In this document: positions 1-12,599 of the stretch, piece after piece
Layout of the letters: each line of letters opens with the position of its first letter
Position numbering within the stretch: the first letter of the stretch is position 1
Assembly: GCA_030386875.1 (NCBI GenBank)
Contig: CM059570.1
Span: 36,509,422 to 36,573,421 of the forward strand
Direction: 5' to 3'
DNA length: 64,000 bases
Source: Morinoia aosen
Lineage: Eukaryota > Arthropoda > Malacostraca > Amphipoda > Talitridae
The notes under the pieces: model-generated
The model's database searches: none
What the model was told of the DNA's origin: nothing
What the model saw: only the letters and a program-made list of their open reading frames with translations
Program-made: the position numbers and the translations under genes

Positions 1-82
1 GACGGACATGTTCATCGCTGGGTCAGAAACAACCTCCACCACTCTCCGCTGGATGATTCTATACATGGCTACTCATCCTGAA
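1..82 (+). CDS. Gene A exon 7 (partial), I-helix
   Basis: The frame begins with one leftover base and ends in phase 0 at donor GTAAGT. It encodes the oxygen-activation motif AGSETT followed by STTLRW. The residue just before AGSETT is Ile here and Asn in genes B and C. Confidence 0.93.
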
Positions 83-3000
83 GTAAGTTCTTCATTTGAG
101 GGAACGAAGAATTTAATTCATAGAGTTGACAGCAACGAGCCTTAAAGGCCCTACTCTTCTACAGAATGTTAGATCAAAAAGTTATACTTCGTTCGACAAA
201 ATTTGTTGGCGGCCCAGGTAAACGTCAAATTTGTAAGCCAGAAATTGTTGAAATTCCATGAATATTTCACACGAAAATATAGGTTGCATGAGAAACATAG
301 CTGAAGGAGGACGAGTTGCGGCGCATCGTGAGCAGAGGTTTTGTTGATCACCACATCAGGCTAATAATATTAGACCTATTTTCTTCGGTTCAAGGTGGAA
401 TGCACAGAGACCGTGAGGTACTGGGTTTGAATGGAGGCGAAGAACATCTCACACCAGAGATCTGTTCACTAGATGATTGTGTGAACTTCCTAGAATTTTT
501 CACGAATTTAGGGTCCTAGCCGTATGTTCTGATTGGAAACTTTAAGCAAACATGATTGAAATAAGAATTGGAGTAACTCAATTAATACATAACATTCGCA
601 AGAGTGTGCTTGCTCGTAAGGGTACCTATGTTTCCAATTGTTAGTCACGAGAATTCTCGAAAAAGTGTACCTATCCTGAAGAGCAGTTGGGCTGGCGATA
701 CGCTGCACTCCTGCTTGATAGAATGAGAACCCTCATCAATCACAATATTTTATTTACTTAGTGAGAGATCTCATTAAATTGAGGAAATAATTCCAGAGAA
801 ATTTCATAATACTAATGCATGGACACCATAGCATTTCCGGAAAATTTTGCTAGAAAACAGTAAAATAAATAACAAAATTATCAATTTATTAATGTTCGGA
901 ATTGCGTTTTGAGGCTCGTGAAGGCTTCCACATGTGGCAGAGAGCACAAAGCAGTGACAGAGTTCAAGAGGCAGTAACAGTGGCAGAGTCCACGAAACAA
1001 TAATAGAGTAAAAGACAGTTCACGAAGCAGGGGCGGAGTCCACGAAGTAAGCAAGTAAGCTACCAAGTAGTCCATTTCCACCAGTGCTCAAACTTTCCTC
1101 TGTCGGTTGGAGTGTCAATTGTTCTGCAGACGCAGAGTGGGATCGGTATGGCTTTTTCTCCGCATTCAAGTCGGTCAGGCATACAGAAAAGAGCCCACAC
1201 TACTAGCGCGAAGGTGGCAAGCTGGGTGAAAATATTGTTTTGTTCCTGACTAAGATGTGCTAAAATGTAGATATGTTCTCATTGATTTTCTTTAGTGGCT
1301 GCGTTCAAAAATAACTACAATTTTTGCTGAGCTTGATTACCCATATATATATGTAGAATGAATTTAGTTATAGTTGAACTCTAACCTATTTTCAGATCCA
1401 GGCAAAGGTGCAGAAATGCTTGGATGAAGTTGTCCCCAGAAGTCGGCTGCCAGGCCTTGGGGACAGGAGCCAGTGAGTTGGTACTGGTGTTAACCAGCGC
1501 GCTCTTGTTTAGTTGAAGGTCGTACCTCTGTTTCACCATGCTAGTTTTTGAAACAGTATAAAATATACAGATACATTTTTCGCTTTAAAAATACCCTCGA
1601 TTGTAACTAATGCCCTTGCCATAGTTAATATGGTGACCGCTTTTATCCTCAACTTAAATTACGAGATTTAGTGATTGAATCAGACACCATTCGCTTGGCT
1701 TCTCCGTCTGACACTATTTACATTACTGATATCAAATCCTTATTCCCTAAAGAATACTCTTTAAGTTATAATGTGAGTTCATTTTTTATGTTTTTCCAAA
1801 CAATTAACTTGATTATTTTATGAAATGTATCAGTGATGTAATAAGTAAACTTCAGCTGTGAAAATTTTACCTTGCGATTGATTTTAGTCAAGTTTGACAT
1901 TGGTGTCTATTTTTTGGTGATCAAAGTAAATTTGAAAAAATAATTTATAGCTGCCCTAAGAAGGGGAAGATTCTGACGTCTGTGTAAGGGCCAAGTGCTC
2001 GGTCAAAAAGTCTGAGTGAAGTGAAGAAGAGATGGCAATTCAAGTTCGGGACAAGATGTGTCGCTATTCTATAGTAGCTACAACTAATTAAAAGGCCTCA
2101 GTTAATATCTGAATGTGTACTCGTACCAATGAGGACGATAACGTATTTGAACCCCCAAACAACAGTTTAAATCAAGAAAATAAGTTCTAAATATTGCCAG
2201 TGCGGACAAGCTGCCATGTCTTATTGAACATGGGACAGAAGTCCCTGAAATCAGTGATTTTCTGTACGTCCAGCTTTGCATTCGCATACGTTAGTAAAGA
2301 TACACCAGATTGAAGCCTACTTTCGTGACAAAAAAGTTTTACTCATAGTTCTAGAATAATGAGTGAATTTTGAGTGGTTAGCGCTAGTTAGTAGCTGTAG
2401 GAATTCAATTTTTGAGGTAAATTCGTTTGTTTGTGACTAAATTGTTCCCTGCGTTAATACCGAGATGAAGACTGATTTTTTTCTAACACATATCCACAAA
2501 ATGGAGCCCTGATTCATACAACGTGTGAGGTGTATCTAGAATTTTAAGCTTTTTAGGCTAAGAACTAGGACTACGTATTTCTATTCATCAGTTTCATTGA
2601 CATCAGAATTTGACCAGTTTTAGAAAATATGGCGAAGAGGCCAATTTTACCTGAGATCAGATTAATTTCTGCTCAATTTAGTCAAATGTTGGGATAGTAT
2701 TCTACTACAACCAAGTATTACATACTATACCATATTATAGCCAGTATTACATTTACGCGTTATTAAGTCTTCTTAGTTATCATAATTTCATTTTAAATGG
2801 TCAGTTTTCTTTGATAAATAATCAAATTGAAGGGTGGAGCACTGAGAAAATTACGAGCATCTCATCGGCAATGTCATTGTAGAGCCCATGTTCCCGCAAC
2901 AACTGTAGTTAAGGAACCCGTACACGAGAAACTTTTTATTGTCAGTTGCCACAACTAAAAAATTGTTCAAAATTGAAAGCATGCATGGCTGCCCGCACAC

Positions 3001-6000
3001 GGGCAATTTTTCGTAAGGCGACAACTTACCATCGAGTAGAAAACAGTTCGGCTCCATGTCCAGCTAATTTATCATGAATTCACATGATGTTTACATTGGC
3101 TGGCTAGTTGCCGATACAGTAAAGGTGCAATTTCGTAGAATTTTGGTTTCCTTCCTTATTATCATCTTTTAATGGTTTGATGCTGCGACAATGACAATTT
3201 TAAATTCAATTATATCTCAAAGGAACTCTTTTCCCTAAACTTTAGCGTCCCTAGTGCGTTAAACTTTTTGAGCAATATAATTTAGTGTGGAAGGGCTTAC
3301 TCAATAATGAAGACAATCCACTGAAAGTTTAACACTGGTTATAATTTTTTTAAAGAGACTCGAAGGTCATGGAAGATTTCCATTCAAACTAAATAATTTT
3401 CTTCACTGGAACAAGGGTGATCTTTGGGTAAATCAGCTTTTTACATTTGATCCCTTTAAAGCAAATAAGATATGAGCGTAACTTTGTTCTTTGCCAACAT
3501 ACACTCGAAAAATATTATATAGGTATAATAAGGTACGTTTGTCAAAGAATTTACACTAATCATTATGTCTGTTTGCCACTAAGCGTGATTCCTCATTGAA
3601 TTAGGCTTTAATGTTTCATTGAAACTAGCCAAAAAATATTCAAAATTTAATAAAATTGTTTTCTTCCTAATCAAGTTGCTAAATGATACATAGTGGGATG
3701 GTTTTTCAGATGCCTCATAACGAAAATAAAGACTAAAAGACGTTGAAGACCCTGACCTCAGGCTAAGACTGTCGGGCCAATTTTAAATATCTGGGGATGA
3801 GTTGTTGGTAACTGTCTTTCCCAACCTGGAAGAAACGCCGGACTCGCACTGCAAAGTTCAGACGCTCAAACCATCCGCTTTGCTAGTGCGTGTCTAATGT
3901 AACCTAACCAGGCTTGTATGGTTTCTGGTGAAGTGTCTCATTCCTTATTTTTCGTATGCAAAAGTAATGGACGTATCTTTCCACCAGCTACTCTTCACAT
4001 AATTCACAACCTCCAAGAACAGAAAGTATTATTCTGACGTACAAACATGCATTTCACACACTTTGATAACTAAATTTGGCATAAAAGGAAACCTCTTGTT
4101 TGACTGCAAAAGTAGGCTTAAGCATCCTGGGCGTTAGAAATAATGCGAACCAAATTAAAAATCAGACATGCAGATTAGTGCGTTTCCCATCAGAGGTAAT
4201 GAGCCCCGAACTGTGGGATCATAGATTGTTTTTTCTCAAATTTGAGTGCATACACACTCACACAATTATCCATTGTTAAACGATATTTCAAAAGGAGTTA
4301 CATACATCAGTTACTATAATTTCAAGTAGGATTAAATTAAGACAAGTAAACAAAACCTTGCGACATTCTACAGGCTGCCGTACGTGGACGCGATGCTTCT
4401 AGAAACGCTGAGGCTCAGCTCAAGTGCAGCCATCGGTCTGTATCACAGGGCCACTGCTGACGTCTCGTTTGAAGGCTACGTCATTCCTAAGGTGAGAAGT
4501 AAATTAGCATATCATGCTGATATGAATTGAAATACATCTAATGTAATGATTCCAACAAATAATACGCACCGAAATTTAAGGTTGTTTAATTAGACGAAGA
4601 GAACTATTAACACCCTGTGGAACATTTGTTCGTTCAAAACACTATCAGAGTTAAAATTTTTACTATGACGTTCAGCGCCTCCGCACACCATTGTTAAAAT
4701 ATCGTTTAACAAAATAAAGTTACCTGAATAAAATGGAGAATGAAAAACGTTCTGAGAAAATAAATTTATGAAACTAAAACCACACATGTGGCACGAATAA
4801 AATGTAAAATCGATTTGAAGGGAATACCAGCAACTTTTAAAATGAAATAGTTTATCTAGTAGGCTACCTATCAACAATATTGAACGGAAGTAATTTGAGA
4901 TACAGCTCGGATTATGTAATTTCTTTTTCGTCAGAGTAGAATGAAAGGGTAACCTGAATATTAAAAAACTTTTAAGCTACACCAGAAGGAGTGGCACTCC
5001 GACTTTTACATCCTGGAATAGGAATACAACGAATTTTTTGCAGCTTATGAATAAGAATTGAAGACATTAAATGATGAAGTACTTCATTATGCTTGAAAAT
5101 ACATAGAACACAAGATCATTACTTGCAAAAAAAAACATTCATGAAAGTAATTGTCTTAATTACGATTGGTAAAAAAATTGTGATGAAAAAAACTTTCATT
5201 AGACGCTCATACCGCAAGTAACCTTTCGACTGATCAAGCAACTCAAGATTAATTTTAGTAAGCTTTGTAGAAGATTATCGTATCATGCGAACCAATCTAC
5301 TGGGTCTTTTGCATAAAACCATCCAAATTTAGAGGTGTTGGTAATTTTATTCCTCATAAAGCTAGCAACAGACCGAATGTCCGCCACAGGTATTTAAATT
5401 TCAAAATTATTTGATAAATTTACATGAAACATGGAGAATTTTGCGCAAAAGCCAATCTGTGCCAATATCGACTTACGCGCTAAAAATGCTCGTCAGTATC
5501 ACGACAACTAAAGTATCACGTTACGTTTTACTTGAGTAATTAGAATTTACGTAATAAGAGGGAACTGTTAGGATTTACGAAGAGGAAAGACCCTGCAATC
5601 TCAAAATTCAAGTGTTGATAAAACTCATTTCATTAGAAAACTCATATCAACGAAAAATGAGCAATTAGGGTGGCTAACATTTACCAATAATTTGGTATTG
5701 AAATGAACAATGAGTCATTTCGGGGCGCTCATTTTTCAGGTCATCTGAAAAATGCTTTGTCTGAAAAATTATTATGAGAACCGAGGCTCGTGCGAAAATC
5801 CTGATTACCGCGGAGAAAAGCACGTGAATTATAAGTGAAATAATGATTTCAAGGAGGTAACTTAGTAATAACAGATAACGCAATAATTATAATGTGGAGC
5901 ATAAAGTAAATCATTTCCAGGGATTGTAGCAATTCTTTATGTCTGACAACCTAACGTTACCTATAGTGTTAACTTAGGATATTTTTTTTCTGGAGAAATT

Positions 6001-9000
6001 CATCGAAGTTACTCTTCATTACTGAAAGCTTGTAGTCTAACAATGCAATCAAAACTTTCGCGAAGATTTACAAGAATTTACGAGTAGAAAGCGAAAAAAC
6101 GTGAAACTAACATATCAGAGTTAATCATATCAGTTGTATAAATCTGGAGAATACTGTTATTTATATCCTTAAATATTTAATCATCACATTTATTTTATAA
6201 ATTTTAGTATCAGCGACCCTGCTTGATTCTAGAAAAATCCTTGAATCATTGAAGGTGATGTAGTGAAAGGTGCAATTCAGCGGTATCGAAGTTGCATGAT
6301 ACAAATCGAAGGAAATTTTGTCACACATTGGAATGTACGCGAGCACTCTCTCGAGACAGCAATGTATAATGTTCCTGTACTGTTGTGATGACAATCGCAC
6401 ACCAGGATGTGATTCGTTTGATTTGAATGAATAAAGGATCCAGTAGAATTAAGAAAGTTCAGATTATATTCACTCGCACTTCTGGAATGAAAGCTCCACA
6501 GCTTTAGGTGTGAGCGACCGAACTGCTGAGCTGAAATTGGACCTCCAGATTCGTGGAGGGCTTTTGCAATAATTTTCATTTGGCGTGCGTTCATTAAAGT
6601 ATGTATGATTCCCTGAAGCTGCAAGTGGCCTGCATCTCCGACTCTGAGCAGAATGAATAATCCCATCTACTTTTTTAATAGGTGTCATCACCTATGGATG
6701 AAAGTATTAGGGTACCGATTTCTGTTTTTAGAAGTATTACGGTATCGTTTTCTGTTTATGAAAGTATTAGGGTACCGATTTCTGTTTATGAAAGTATTAG
6801 GGTATCGATTTCTGTTTATGAAAGTATTAGGGTACCGATTTCAGTTTATGAAAGTATTAGGGTATCGATTTCTGTTTATGAGAGTATTAGGGTACCGATT
6901 TCTGTTTTTAGAAGTATTAGGGTATCGATTTCTGTTTATGAGAGTATTAGGGTACCGATTTCTGTTTATGAAAGTATTAGGGTACCGATTTCTGTTTTTA
7001 GAAGTATTAGGGTATCGATTTCTGTTTATGAAAGTATTAGGGTACCGATTTCTGTTTTTAGAAGTATTAGGGTATCGATTTCTGTTTTTATAAGTATTAG
7101 GGTATCGATTTCTGTTTATGAAAGTAGTATTTGGGTATCGATTTATATTTATGATCGTATTAGGGGGGCGATTTTTATTTATGAAAGTATTAGAATATCG
7201 ATTTCTGTTTATGAAAGTATCAGGGTATCGATTTCTGTTCATGAAAGTATTGGGGTATCGATATCTATTTCTCAGATAAGCTTGGCTTTTCTTTCTGATA
7301 ATTTTACGTTGAAGCATGTTGTAGCATGTTGTGTACAATCTAACATGTAATATTTTTGAGGTTGTCTTAAAGAAATAAACTCATCACCTGCCAAATTTCA
7401 GGACGCGGTTGTCATCGGATGCTTAAGGCAGTGCCATTTTGACGACACCAAGTGGGAAAATGCTGACGAATTCAATCCAAATCGTTTCCTGGACGAAAAT
7501 GGCAAGCTAGATGGGAGAAAAGAAAATTTTTTGCCTTTCTCTATCGGTGAGTGAAAAACTTATTTTAAGTCAGTTATGTTGCTATTGCAAGCACAACCGA
7601 CACAGATATCCTAGAGCAGCAGTTCTTAACCTGTGGGGAATGGCGGAGTTGCCAGGTGGGGAATTTCGTGCATCTGTTTCCCTCCACAAAAAATTGATAG
7701 TATTTCAAAATATAATACATTACATAAATATAAACATTACCTAACTTTACAAATCACAACTATTTACAGACAGTTTTGATAAAAAAAAACATAATGAGCT
7801 ATTGAATGTCATGTTCGGATAGAAGTGACAACACTGCTGGGTTAGGAATGTGACAATTAAGTAAAACAAAGATATTGTGGTGAGGGATGCGTAGTTTCTC
7901 ACCGATGCTGTGGTGGGAAATGCTCCATTTCTCACCGATGCTGTGGTGGGAAATGCTCCATTTCTCACCGATGCTGTGGTGGGAAATGATCCATTTCTCA
8001 CCGATGCTGTGGTGGGAAATGCTCCATTTGTCACCGATGCTGTGGTGGGAAATGCCCCATTTCTCACCAATGCTGTGGTGGGAAATGCTCCATTTCTCAC
8101 CGATGCTGTGGTGGGAAATGCTCCATTTCTCACCGATGCTGTGGTGGGGAATGCTTCATTTCTCACCGATGCTGTGGTGGGGAATGCTCCATTTCTCACC
8201 GATGCTGTGGTGGGGAATGCCCCATTTCTTACCGATGCTGTGGTGGGGACTGCTCCATTTCTCACCGATGCTGTGGTGGGGAATGCCCCATTTCTCACCG
8301 ATGCTGTGGTGGGGAATGCCCCATTTCTCACCGATGCTGTGGTGGGGAATGCCCCATTCCTCACCGATGCTGTGGTGGGGAATGCCCAATTTTTCACCGA
8401 TGCTGTGGTGGGGAATGCCCCTATTCTCACCGATGCTGTGGTGGGGAATGCCCCATTTCTCACCGATGCTGTGGTGGGGAATGCCCCATTTCTCACCGAT
8501 GCTGTAGTGGGGAATGCTCCATTTCTCACCGATGCTGTGGTGGGGAATGCTCCATTTCTCACCTATGCTGTGGTTGGGAATGCTCCATTTCTCACCGATG
8601 CTGTGGTGGGGAATGCTCCATTTCTGACCGATGCTGTGGTGGGGAATGCTCCATTTCTCACCAATGCTGTGGTGGGGAATGCTCCATTTCTCACCGATGC
8701 TGTGGTGGGGAATGCTTCATTTCTCACCGATGCTGTGGTGGGGAATGCCCCATTTCTCACCGATGCTGTGGTGGGGAATGCCCCATTTCTCACCGATGCT
8801 GTGGTGGGGAATGCCCCATTTCTCACCGATGCTGTGGTGAGGAATGCTCCATTTCTCCCCGATGCTGTGGTGGGGAATGCTCCATTTCTCCCCGATGCTG
8901 TGGTGGGGAATGCTCCATTTCTCCCCGATGCTGTGGTGGGGAATGCTCCATTTCTCACCGATGGTGTGGTGGGGAATGCTCCATTTCTCACCGATGCTGT

Positions 9001-9585
9001 CGTGGGGAATGCTTCATTTCTCACAAATGCTGTGGTGGGGTATGGAGAGTTGGAGCTCACTAAAAAGCTGTGAATTGAAGGGAAAAGGTTAAGAATACTG
9101 CCCTAGAGGAAGCGAGATATGATAAGTCATTTTAAAATCAGTAGGACCAGTTGGAGATGCAATAGCAGTATTTGTGAACTGAATTATTTGTTGCTCCAGG
9201 TATTGATGTGGGGACGAGAGTGATCCCGAAGGTATCAATAGGCCTACCTGTTATCACTCACGAGAGACAGAAGGTATCTGAGAAAAAGAAGGTATCGCTC
9301 CACGAGAGTGATACCGAAGTGACAGGAAAGGTGAATATACGTTGAATAACTTTTCATTCACTGTCATGAAACACTTCTATTCTTGTGATTTTCCTATCAG
9401 GTCGACGCCAGTGCGCTGGAGAGTCGCTGGCACGCATGGAGCTTTACCTTTTTGGTGCTGCCATCCTCCAGCGGTTCAAAATCGAACCGCCTGAAGGAGT
9501 AAAGCTATCGCTCGAGGCTGATCCTTCACAAATTATTGTGAGTCAACCAATACCGTTCAAAGTGGTTCTCACTGTGAGAGGCTAA
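1..9585 (+). CDS. Cytochrome P450, CYP2 clan (gene A), 3' part only
   Basis: Last five exons of a P450: 1-82 (cut by the window edge), 1396-1472, 4374-4491, 7402-7546 and 9401-9585, all joined by GT-AG introns. They encode 201 residues plus stop. Family landmarks in order: I-helix AGSETT, ExxR as ETLR, PNRF, and the heme loop FSIGRRQCAG with the cysteine that ligates iron. The family catalyses NADPH-dependent monooxygenation at the ER membrane; the substrate is unknown. Comparison with gene B shows exon 7 lacks its first 22 nt here. The protein differs from gene B at about 31 of 201 positions, clustered in predicted substrate recognition sites 4 and 5 and in exon 10. No frameshift or stop is seen. 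No close AATAAA was found after the stop. Two large minisatellites lie in introns 9 and 10. Confidence 0.93.
83..1395. other. Gene A intron 7
   Basis: 1313 bp between GTAAGT and TTTTCAG. No gene, large repeat or recognisable transposon is seen in it. The equivalent introns of B (28107-28899) and C (60440-61218) are much shorter, about 790 bp. Confidence 0.8.
1396..1472 (+). CDS. Gene A exon 8
   Basis: 77 nt, acceptor TTTTCAG, donor GTGAGT, ends in phase 2. The encoded 25 residues are identical to gene B although three codons differ silently. Confidence 0.93.
1473..4373. other. Gene A intron 8
   Basis: 2901 bp of AT-rich sequence. No recognisable gene, array or transposon. The 42-bp and 39-bp repeats that mark intron 8 in genes B and C were not found here. 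Confidence 0.7.
4374..4491 (+). CDS. Gene A exon 9, ExxR (K-helix) and SRS5
   Basis: 118 nt, acceptor TCTACAG, donor GTGAGA, phase 0. It encodes ETLRLSS, the K-helix ExxR motif, followed by SAAIGLY where gene B has LTPTGVM; both continue HRATADV. The usual proline of this loop is absent in gene A. Confidence 0.94.
4492..6690. other. Gene A intron 9, unique part
   Basis: About 2.2 kb before the 30-bp array. Open frames on the minus strand at about 6277-6690 overlap one another, show no recognised domain, and are not called as genes. Confidence 0.7.
6691..7264. repeat. 30-bp minisatellite, 19 units (gene A intron 9)
   Basis: Nineteen head-to-tail 30-bp units around the core GTATTAGGGTAYCGATTTCT. 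Two variants (preceded by TATGAAA or TTTAGAA) are partly interleaved, hinting at a 60-bp higher order. The last five units are more diverged and one carries a 3-bp insertion. Because 30 is divisible by 3, long frames stay open on both strands, including a 10-residue repeat YESIRVPISV on the + strand. The array ends about 140 bp before gene A exon 10, inside an intron, so coding is unlikely. Confidence 0.95.
7402..7546 (+). CDS. Gene A exon 10, PxRF to heme loop
   Basis: 145 nt, acceptor TTTCAG, donor GTGAGT, phase 1. It encodes FNPNRF (the PERF-type motif) and ends at PFSI plus the first base of Gly in the heme loop. This is the most divergent shared exon: about 17 of 48 residues differ from gene B. 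Confidence 0.93.
7871..9058. repeat. 33-bp minisatellite, 36 units (gene A intron 10)
   Basis: About 36 units of 33 bp in perfect register with no length change, consensus core GATGCTGTGGTGGGGAATGC then TCCATTTCTCACC. The first and last units are degenerate; internal units differ by one or two bases. Variants GGGAAATGC (early units) and GGGGAATGC (later units) form blocks, a sign of local amplification. The period is a multiple of 3, so several frames are open for hundreds of codons, for example an 11-residue VGNAPFLTDAV repeat. It sits between gene A exons 10 and 11, which splice cleanly around it. Confidence 0.96.
9401..9585 (+). CDS. Gene A exon 11, heme cysteine and C-terminus
   Basis: 185 nt, acceptor CTATCAG, ends at TAA (9583-9585). 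It encodes [18 protein letters not shown], with the heme-thiolate Cys, then the C-terminal segment ending in TVRG. The middle of the exon is almost base-identical to gene B exon 11. Confidence 0.94.
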
Positions 9586-11920
9586 ATTCGCAGTAACTTA
9601 TTTTTGAATGTTTGGATTTTAGCTTTCTTGAGGAACAGTTTAAGCTGCCTGGTTAACAAACATTAACTTCCCCCTGAAGCGATTATTTCAATACATTTAG
9701 GTATTTTCTTCTATCCCTACCTTATGACATTGTTTTAGAGTGTACCGTGTAGTGAATTAGACGCTCAAATGTTATCTTGCGATATCTTGGGGTAAATGCG
9801 ACTTTAGCAGACAGTTTTCAAGACTGTATCCTGATGTCTGTGCATCTCTCATCATTATGAAGCACAATTATCGTCATGAAGAACATTTTACACAAACCGG
9901 CACATTTATACCCTTCATTGTCTTCTGAGTGCCATTTTTCTCTATCGTTGTGTTATAAATCGTGACGATATGGTGTAGGGGTTTTTCTCTTCCCTTGCCT
10001 CACTAACTTGTTATATTCTTACGTTTAAGTTGGCGTGAAACATAGTACAATACATAATAAGCAGCATGAGAGAACACCGAAGGTAATCCTAATATGAATG
10101 TTTCAAAATTCTTCGTTTCGATACTTTGTTCTCAGTGATCGAGCTATTTACTTGCTGGTTGAGTAACATACAAGTACGTTTTACTTCATCTCTTTGAAAA
10201 TATCCATTCTGAAGAATTAACTACTGACTTTGCTAGCTTCATATTCACCATTGGCTTTGCATAAAATATTATTAGTTTCAGCAGATAAAATTAGATTAGG
10301 TTTGGTTAGACTAGCTTATAAGTTAGCTTAAGCTTCCTTGGCCACAACAAAGGTGTTTCAAAGAGAGTAATGACAAACGCATAATTAAGTATGCATCATG
10401 ATACTAAACATACTTGAGAGGAAATCTGTGCATTGGGTATGTTCCGCTATAAGATCCGCGGCGCTTAGAAACAATAAGATCCGGAAAACTTTATGAAAAA
10501 AGATGAAAGTGGCAGAAGAAAAACGGGGCAGCAGCAAACCCAAAAAGCTGGCCCATAACAAAATAAAGAATTTGGTTTTAACATGATGATGGTCTACTTG
10601 ACTCGCGGCTTGGTACTTCCCCTTTTCCCAGGAAGTGCAAATTCTAATTGAAATAAAATAGCTATGTCTCCCTGAGGGGGCTAGTATAAGCATCTTTTCA
10701 TCTTTTCCAAGCTTTCCTTTTGCTTCTGTTTTGAATTATAGCTTACATTATCTGAACTTGATTTGCTGGTTTTAATTTGTTTAATACAAAATGATTGCTA
10801 ACTTCACAAATTGTCTTTTTTCACCTTACAACGGAGGAGAATATAGAAATTGAAAAAGAACAATAATTTTCTAACTAATCATATGAAAATTCCCCTCAAA
10901 CCTGATCTTTTTTGAGGAAAACTATTGCAAAGAAAGTATGAACAAAAAGGTAAACTAAAAAATTTCCTTACGCTAAGATTCATTTTAACTCATGGGATTG
11001 TGTAAGTATTTTAATGTTAAGATTTTCAGGGGAAGAGCAGTTCAGGTTTAAGATTTTAGCTACTGAAATTGGTGAATCGGTCTGAATTTTCAATGATGGC
11101 TTCACTCAAGCCGTGAAGAAATGTAAGCTCTAAAAAACTTTTATGTTATGATGCAATGAAAAATGTTCTATAAAAAAGTAACTTTCTAAATTCTTTGCAA
11201 TCACCCCATATTTAAATTATTGAGGTTCGATTTGATAACATTTGAGGCATGCTTTGAGCATGCTTTTCATTCGAAGGATTTGAATGAATTACTCACTGGA
11301 AGTCTGAACACAAACAACAATACTAGCTCTGTGGAGCAAATGAGCAACGAGGCTTCTATACAAACTATGTAGAGGTGAACAAATTTTGTTACATTAAACT
11401 CTGATAAATTACTTTGTATCCATGCGTTCCTAACGGAAATGTGGCTCAGCACATAAAACAAGTTAGTAAATTTCAAGCTGAAAAAAAGTGCAGTTCGAAA
11501 TTTCGACCACCGTTTTTCCACGTCAGATTTATTTTTTTAATGGTAACTGCATAGTTGGGAAGATATCCTGCCCATTTGAAGTTTGAGGTTAGAAACACCA
11601 TTTCGTTTGATTCTTTTAATATTCTTCCGTTGTCCATTTCATATATTTTATTTTCAATCTATTTAGTAAATCAAGAACATACAAGTTTCCAGTTTACTCT
11701 AGAAGGTCCAGTTGGCGGGACAGTGCAAGCATCAAAAGGTACGGAATTGCATCATTTTATACCAGTGACAAAAAGCCGTTTTTATATCTGACTCTTGAGT
11801 CAATGAAACAATGAGCTTATTTAATTTGTTACAATCCTAGCAGTCGGATTGAGTGCAAATTTGATGTCGAAAGATGGAATTTTCGTTGATTTCAAGTATT
11901 CAGCATACAAATTCCATCGA
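9586..11920. other. Intergenic, 3' of gene A
   Basis: About 2.3 kb of AT-rich DNA after the gene A stop. No gene, repeat array or mobile element is recognised. A short open frame at 11555-11791 has no recognisable domain. Confidence 0.65.
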
Positions 11921-11924
11921 GAAA

Positions 11925-12590
11925 ATCCGGAGTAATGAACAGTTTCAGAATGTTTAGGTTGTTGAGTAAGTTATTGCTATAGGCGTTGTATGGTAAGTTG
12001 AAGGTAGCTGTAATATATTTTTTGCACTAAGAATGTTCTTCCAGTTTCCATTTTGTCTGTGCCACACCACAATTCAACACGGTTGTATTGAACATACGGA
12101 TTTATCAGTATGGATTTAGTTCTGCTGGCGATTTTAATGATTTTATTTATCACGAGCCAGATTGAAAGGCCATTTAATTCCAGATGTATTTGGTTTGCCA
12201 TGTTCACTGCTTTCGAGGGCGCAACTTGATAACGTAGTGCCACCAACCAGCAGTGTAAAGATGTTGATTCCTCAATGTATTTAAAGATAAAAATTTGAAA
12301 GAACCCGAGAACAGATTCTTGTGAAACTCCATGGGTCATCGTTTACAGTTCTGATGTAAAATTACAAATTTTTACGCAATGTTCATGGTTTGAGAGGCAG
12401 AATTTGGTACTATTTGTGAGGAAGAACTTCTGTGTCATTGTGGTATAGCTTAGACAAAAGTATGCTGTGATCTACGAGATCAAATACTCCTTAAAGGAAA
12501 ATTGAGAATAAAGGAAAGTGAAGAGTGCTTGGTCTCTCGCATAAAAATATGATTAGAGAAATTACAGGATTAAAAAACGTCTTCAGTTGT
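11925..12590 (-). pseudogene. Decayed LINE reverse transcriptase
   Basis: Reading the minus strand gives scattered matches, across frames and stops, to the intact reverse transcriptase at 42693-44153. In order from high to low coordinates: FSIFL and VDHSILLSKL (intact copy: FSVFL, VDHNILLSKL), then THGVSQESVLG (intact: SHGVPQGSVLG), YVQYNRVELWCGTDK (intact: YLQYGIEAWHGTDK) and YNAYSNNLLNNLNILKL. The catalytic PQG motif is damaged and in-frame stops separate the blocks. It is an old, inactive non-LTR retrotransposon copy in the A-B spacer. Confidence 0.8.
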
Positions 12591-12599
12591 TGCTTTTGT

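Noticed and set aside
6277..6691. Minus-strand frames of 129 and 73 codons in gene A intron 9
   Set aside because: They overlap each other in different frames and match nothing recognisable; no equivalent was noticed in gene B.
6653..7350. Open frames of up to 222 codons with 10-residue repeats
   Set aside because: By-product of the 30-bp array; several overlapping frames and both strands are equally open.
7871..9058. CRISPR-like regular repeat array
   Set aside because: Units are directly adjacent with no unique spacers, and the context is an animal gene intron.
7747..9073. Long open frames (up to 387 codons) with 11-residue repeats on both strands
   Set aside because: They are a by-product of a 33-bp minisatellite inside an intron; frames open on both strands and no start context, splice partner or known domain.
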